A DNA stretch of 5,600 nucleotides, from positions 1-5,600 of the forward strand of contig JAFGCA010000383.1 of NCBI GenBank assembly GCA_016932895.1, written 5' to 3'. Of the stretch, positions 4,929-5,600 are shown one piece after another (the first letter of the stretch is position 1; the number at the start of each line of letters is the position of its first letter). The translations under genes were made by a program, and so were the position numbers. The stretch is from Sedimentisphaerales bacterium (lineage in GTDB: Bacteria > Planctomycetota > Phycisphaerae > Sedimentisphaerales > SG8-4). The notes under the pieces were generated by a model. The model was not told the DNA's origin, ran no database searches, and worked only from the letters and a program-made list of their open reading frames with translations.

Positions 4929-5600
4929 TCAATCGCGGCCGCCGGTCTTCGGCGGTATGATGAAGTGTTCGGGCACCGGGAACTGCGAGCACAGCAAGAG
5001 CACTTCTTTGCCGACCTGCTCGATGACCGAGTCTTTGTCGATGTTCTCGGTCACTTTGTGGATGAAGGCCGCAATCTGTTCGACCTCCGGCTCTCTCATG
5101 CCCCGCGTGGTGATGGCCGGCGTTCCCAGCCGCAGGCCACTGGGATTGAAGGGCGGCGCCGGATCGCCCGGGACCGTGTTGTAGTTCGTGACAATGCGGG
5201 CCCGATCGAGCGCCTTGGCCAGCTTCTTGCCCGGGATGTTCTTGTTTCTCAGATCGATGAGGATCAGATGATTATCGGTCCCGCCGGAGACGAGCCTGAA
5301 TCCGTATTCGAGCAGCTTCTCGGCCAGGGCTTTGGCATTCTTGACGATTTGCTGGGCGTACGCGACGAACTCCGGGGTGTCGGCCTCGGCCATGGCCACG
5401 GCGATGGCCGTCAGCGTGTGCATGTGCGGGCCGCCCTGAAGTCCGGGAAAGACCGCGCGGTCCACCTTGTCGGCGTGCTCGGCCTTGCACAGCAGCATGC
5501 CCCCGCGCGGACCCCGCAGGGTCTTGTGCGATGTGGTCGATACGATGTCGGCGTACGGCACGGGGCTCTTGTGTATCCCGGCGACGACCAGACCGGCGAT
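4929..5600 (-). CDS. glyA: Serine hydroxymethyltransferase (C-terminal 223 residues, cut by window edge)
   Basis: A cytoplasmic pyridoxal-phosphate enzyme that interconverts serine and glycine and loads one-carbon units onto tetrahydrofolate. The frame is open to the window edge, and its first visible residues, IAGLVVAGIHKSPVPYAD, follow the family DMAH motif, which lies just outside. The PLP-binding Lys is residue 26 of the fragment, in STTSHKTLRGPRGG. The conserved FPGLQGGPHMH follows, and SGLRLGTPAITTRG supplies the Arg that binds the substrate carboxylate. By comparison with E. coli GlyA from memory, the fragment begins near residue 204, giving a full length of about 425 residues, slightly longer than the usual 417. 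Nothing is broken. The stop is TGA at 4929-4931. Upstream genes are not visible, so operon context is unknown. Confidence 0.97.
   Translation of the reverse strand: MAGLVVAGIHKSPVPYADIVSTTSHKTLRGPRGGMLLCKAEHADKVDRAVFPGLQGGPHMHTLTAIAVAMAEADTPEFVAYAQQIVKNAKALAEKLLEYGFRLVSGGTDNHLILIDLRNKNIPGKKLAKALDRARIVTNYNTVPGDPAPPFNPSGLRLGTPAITTRGMREPEVEQIAAFIHKVTENIDKDSVIEQVGKEVLLLCSQFPVPEHFIIPPKTGGRD

Noticed and set aside
4654..4992. Minus-strand frame of 112 codons linking glyA and the Gfo/Idh/MocA-like gene
   Set aside because: It overlaps both genes in another frame, is of low complexity with many charged and Pro/Gly residues, and has no ribosome-binding site.

Overview
This GC-rich window carries six protein-coding genes, two of them cut by the window edges, packed on both strands. 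All but one lie on the minus strand. The genes are the start of an Rnf (ferredoxin:NAD+ oxidoreductase) operon, a secreted M48-type metalloprotease, a small membrane-anchored zinc-ribbon protein, a Gfo/Idh/MocA-family protein and the C-terminal half of glyA. No rRNA, tRNA, CRISPR array, insertion sequence or prophage gene is visible. The gene mix suggests a Gram-negative, probably anaerobic bacterium: Rnf, an outer-membrane-type lipoprotease, a GC-rich genome and a Gfo/Idh protein beside a tiny zinc-ribbon anchor protein. A planctomycete of the Phycisphaerae or Sedimentisphaerales type fits best. That placement is inference from general resemblance, not from a marker gene.

Layout, left to right. 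Positions 1-286 hold the first 95 codons of rnfD, and 329-1702 hold complete rnfC. Positions 1720-2010 hold a small two-helix membrane protein with a CxxC-x5-C motif that looks like a shortened RseC. These three genes are read leftwards as one operon, with gaps of 42 and 17 bases. A compact divergent promoter region (about 2035-2070) separates this operon from the M48 lipoprotease gene, read rightwards from 2099 to 2950. A perfect 9-bp hairpin at 2952-2980 then ends the convergent pair formed by the protease and the zinc-ribbon gene (3111-3515, minus). Next come a hairpin-rich spacer, the Gfo/Idh/MocA-like gene (3636-4691, minus), a 237-base spacer with no convincing gene, and glyA running off the right edge (4929-5600, minus).

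How the genes work together. RnfC and RnfD belong to the membrane complex that couples ferredoxin oxidation and NAD+ reduction to ion transport. In enterobacteria, Rsx (the Rnf homologue) and RseC act together to keep SoxR reduced, so an RseC-like first gene of an rnfCD operon makes sense. The other genes show no obvious pathway link to Rnf or to each other. The points most worth a second look are the near-symmetric shared -10 element between the rnf operon and the protease gene, the compact RseC-like protein, the apparent loss of catalytic residues in the Gfo/Idh/MocA protein, and the unnamed four-CxxC membrane protein. Most of the window is ordinary, and I do not see a new multi-gene system in it.
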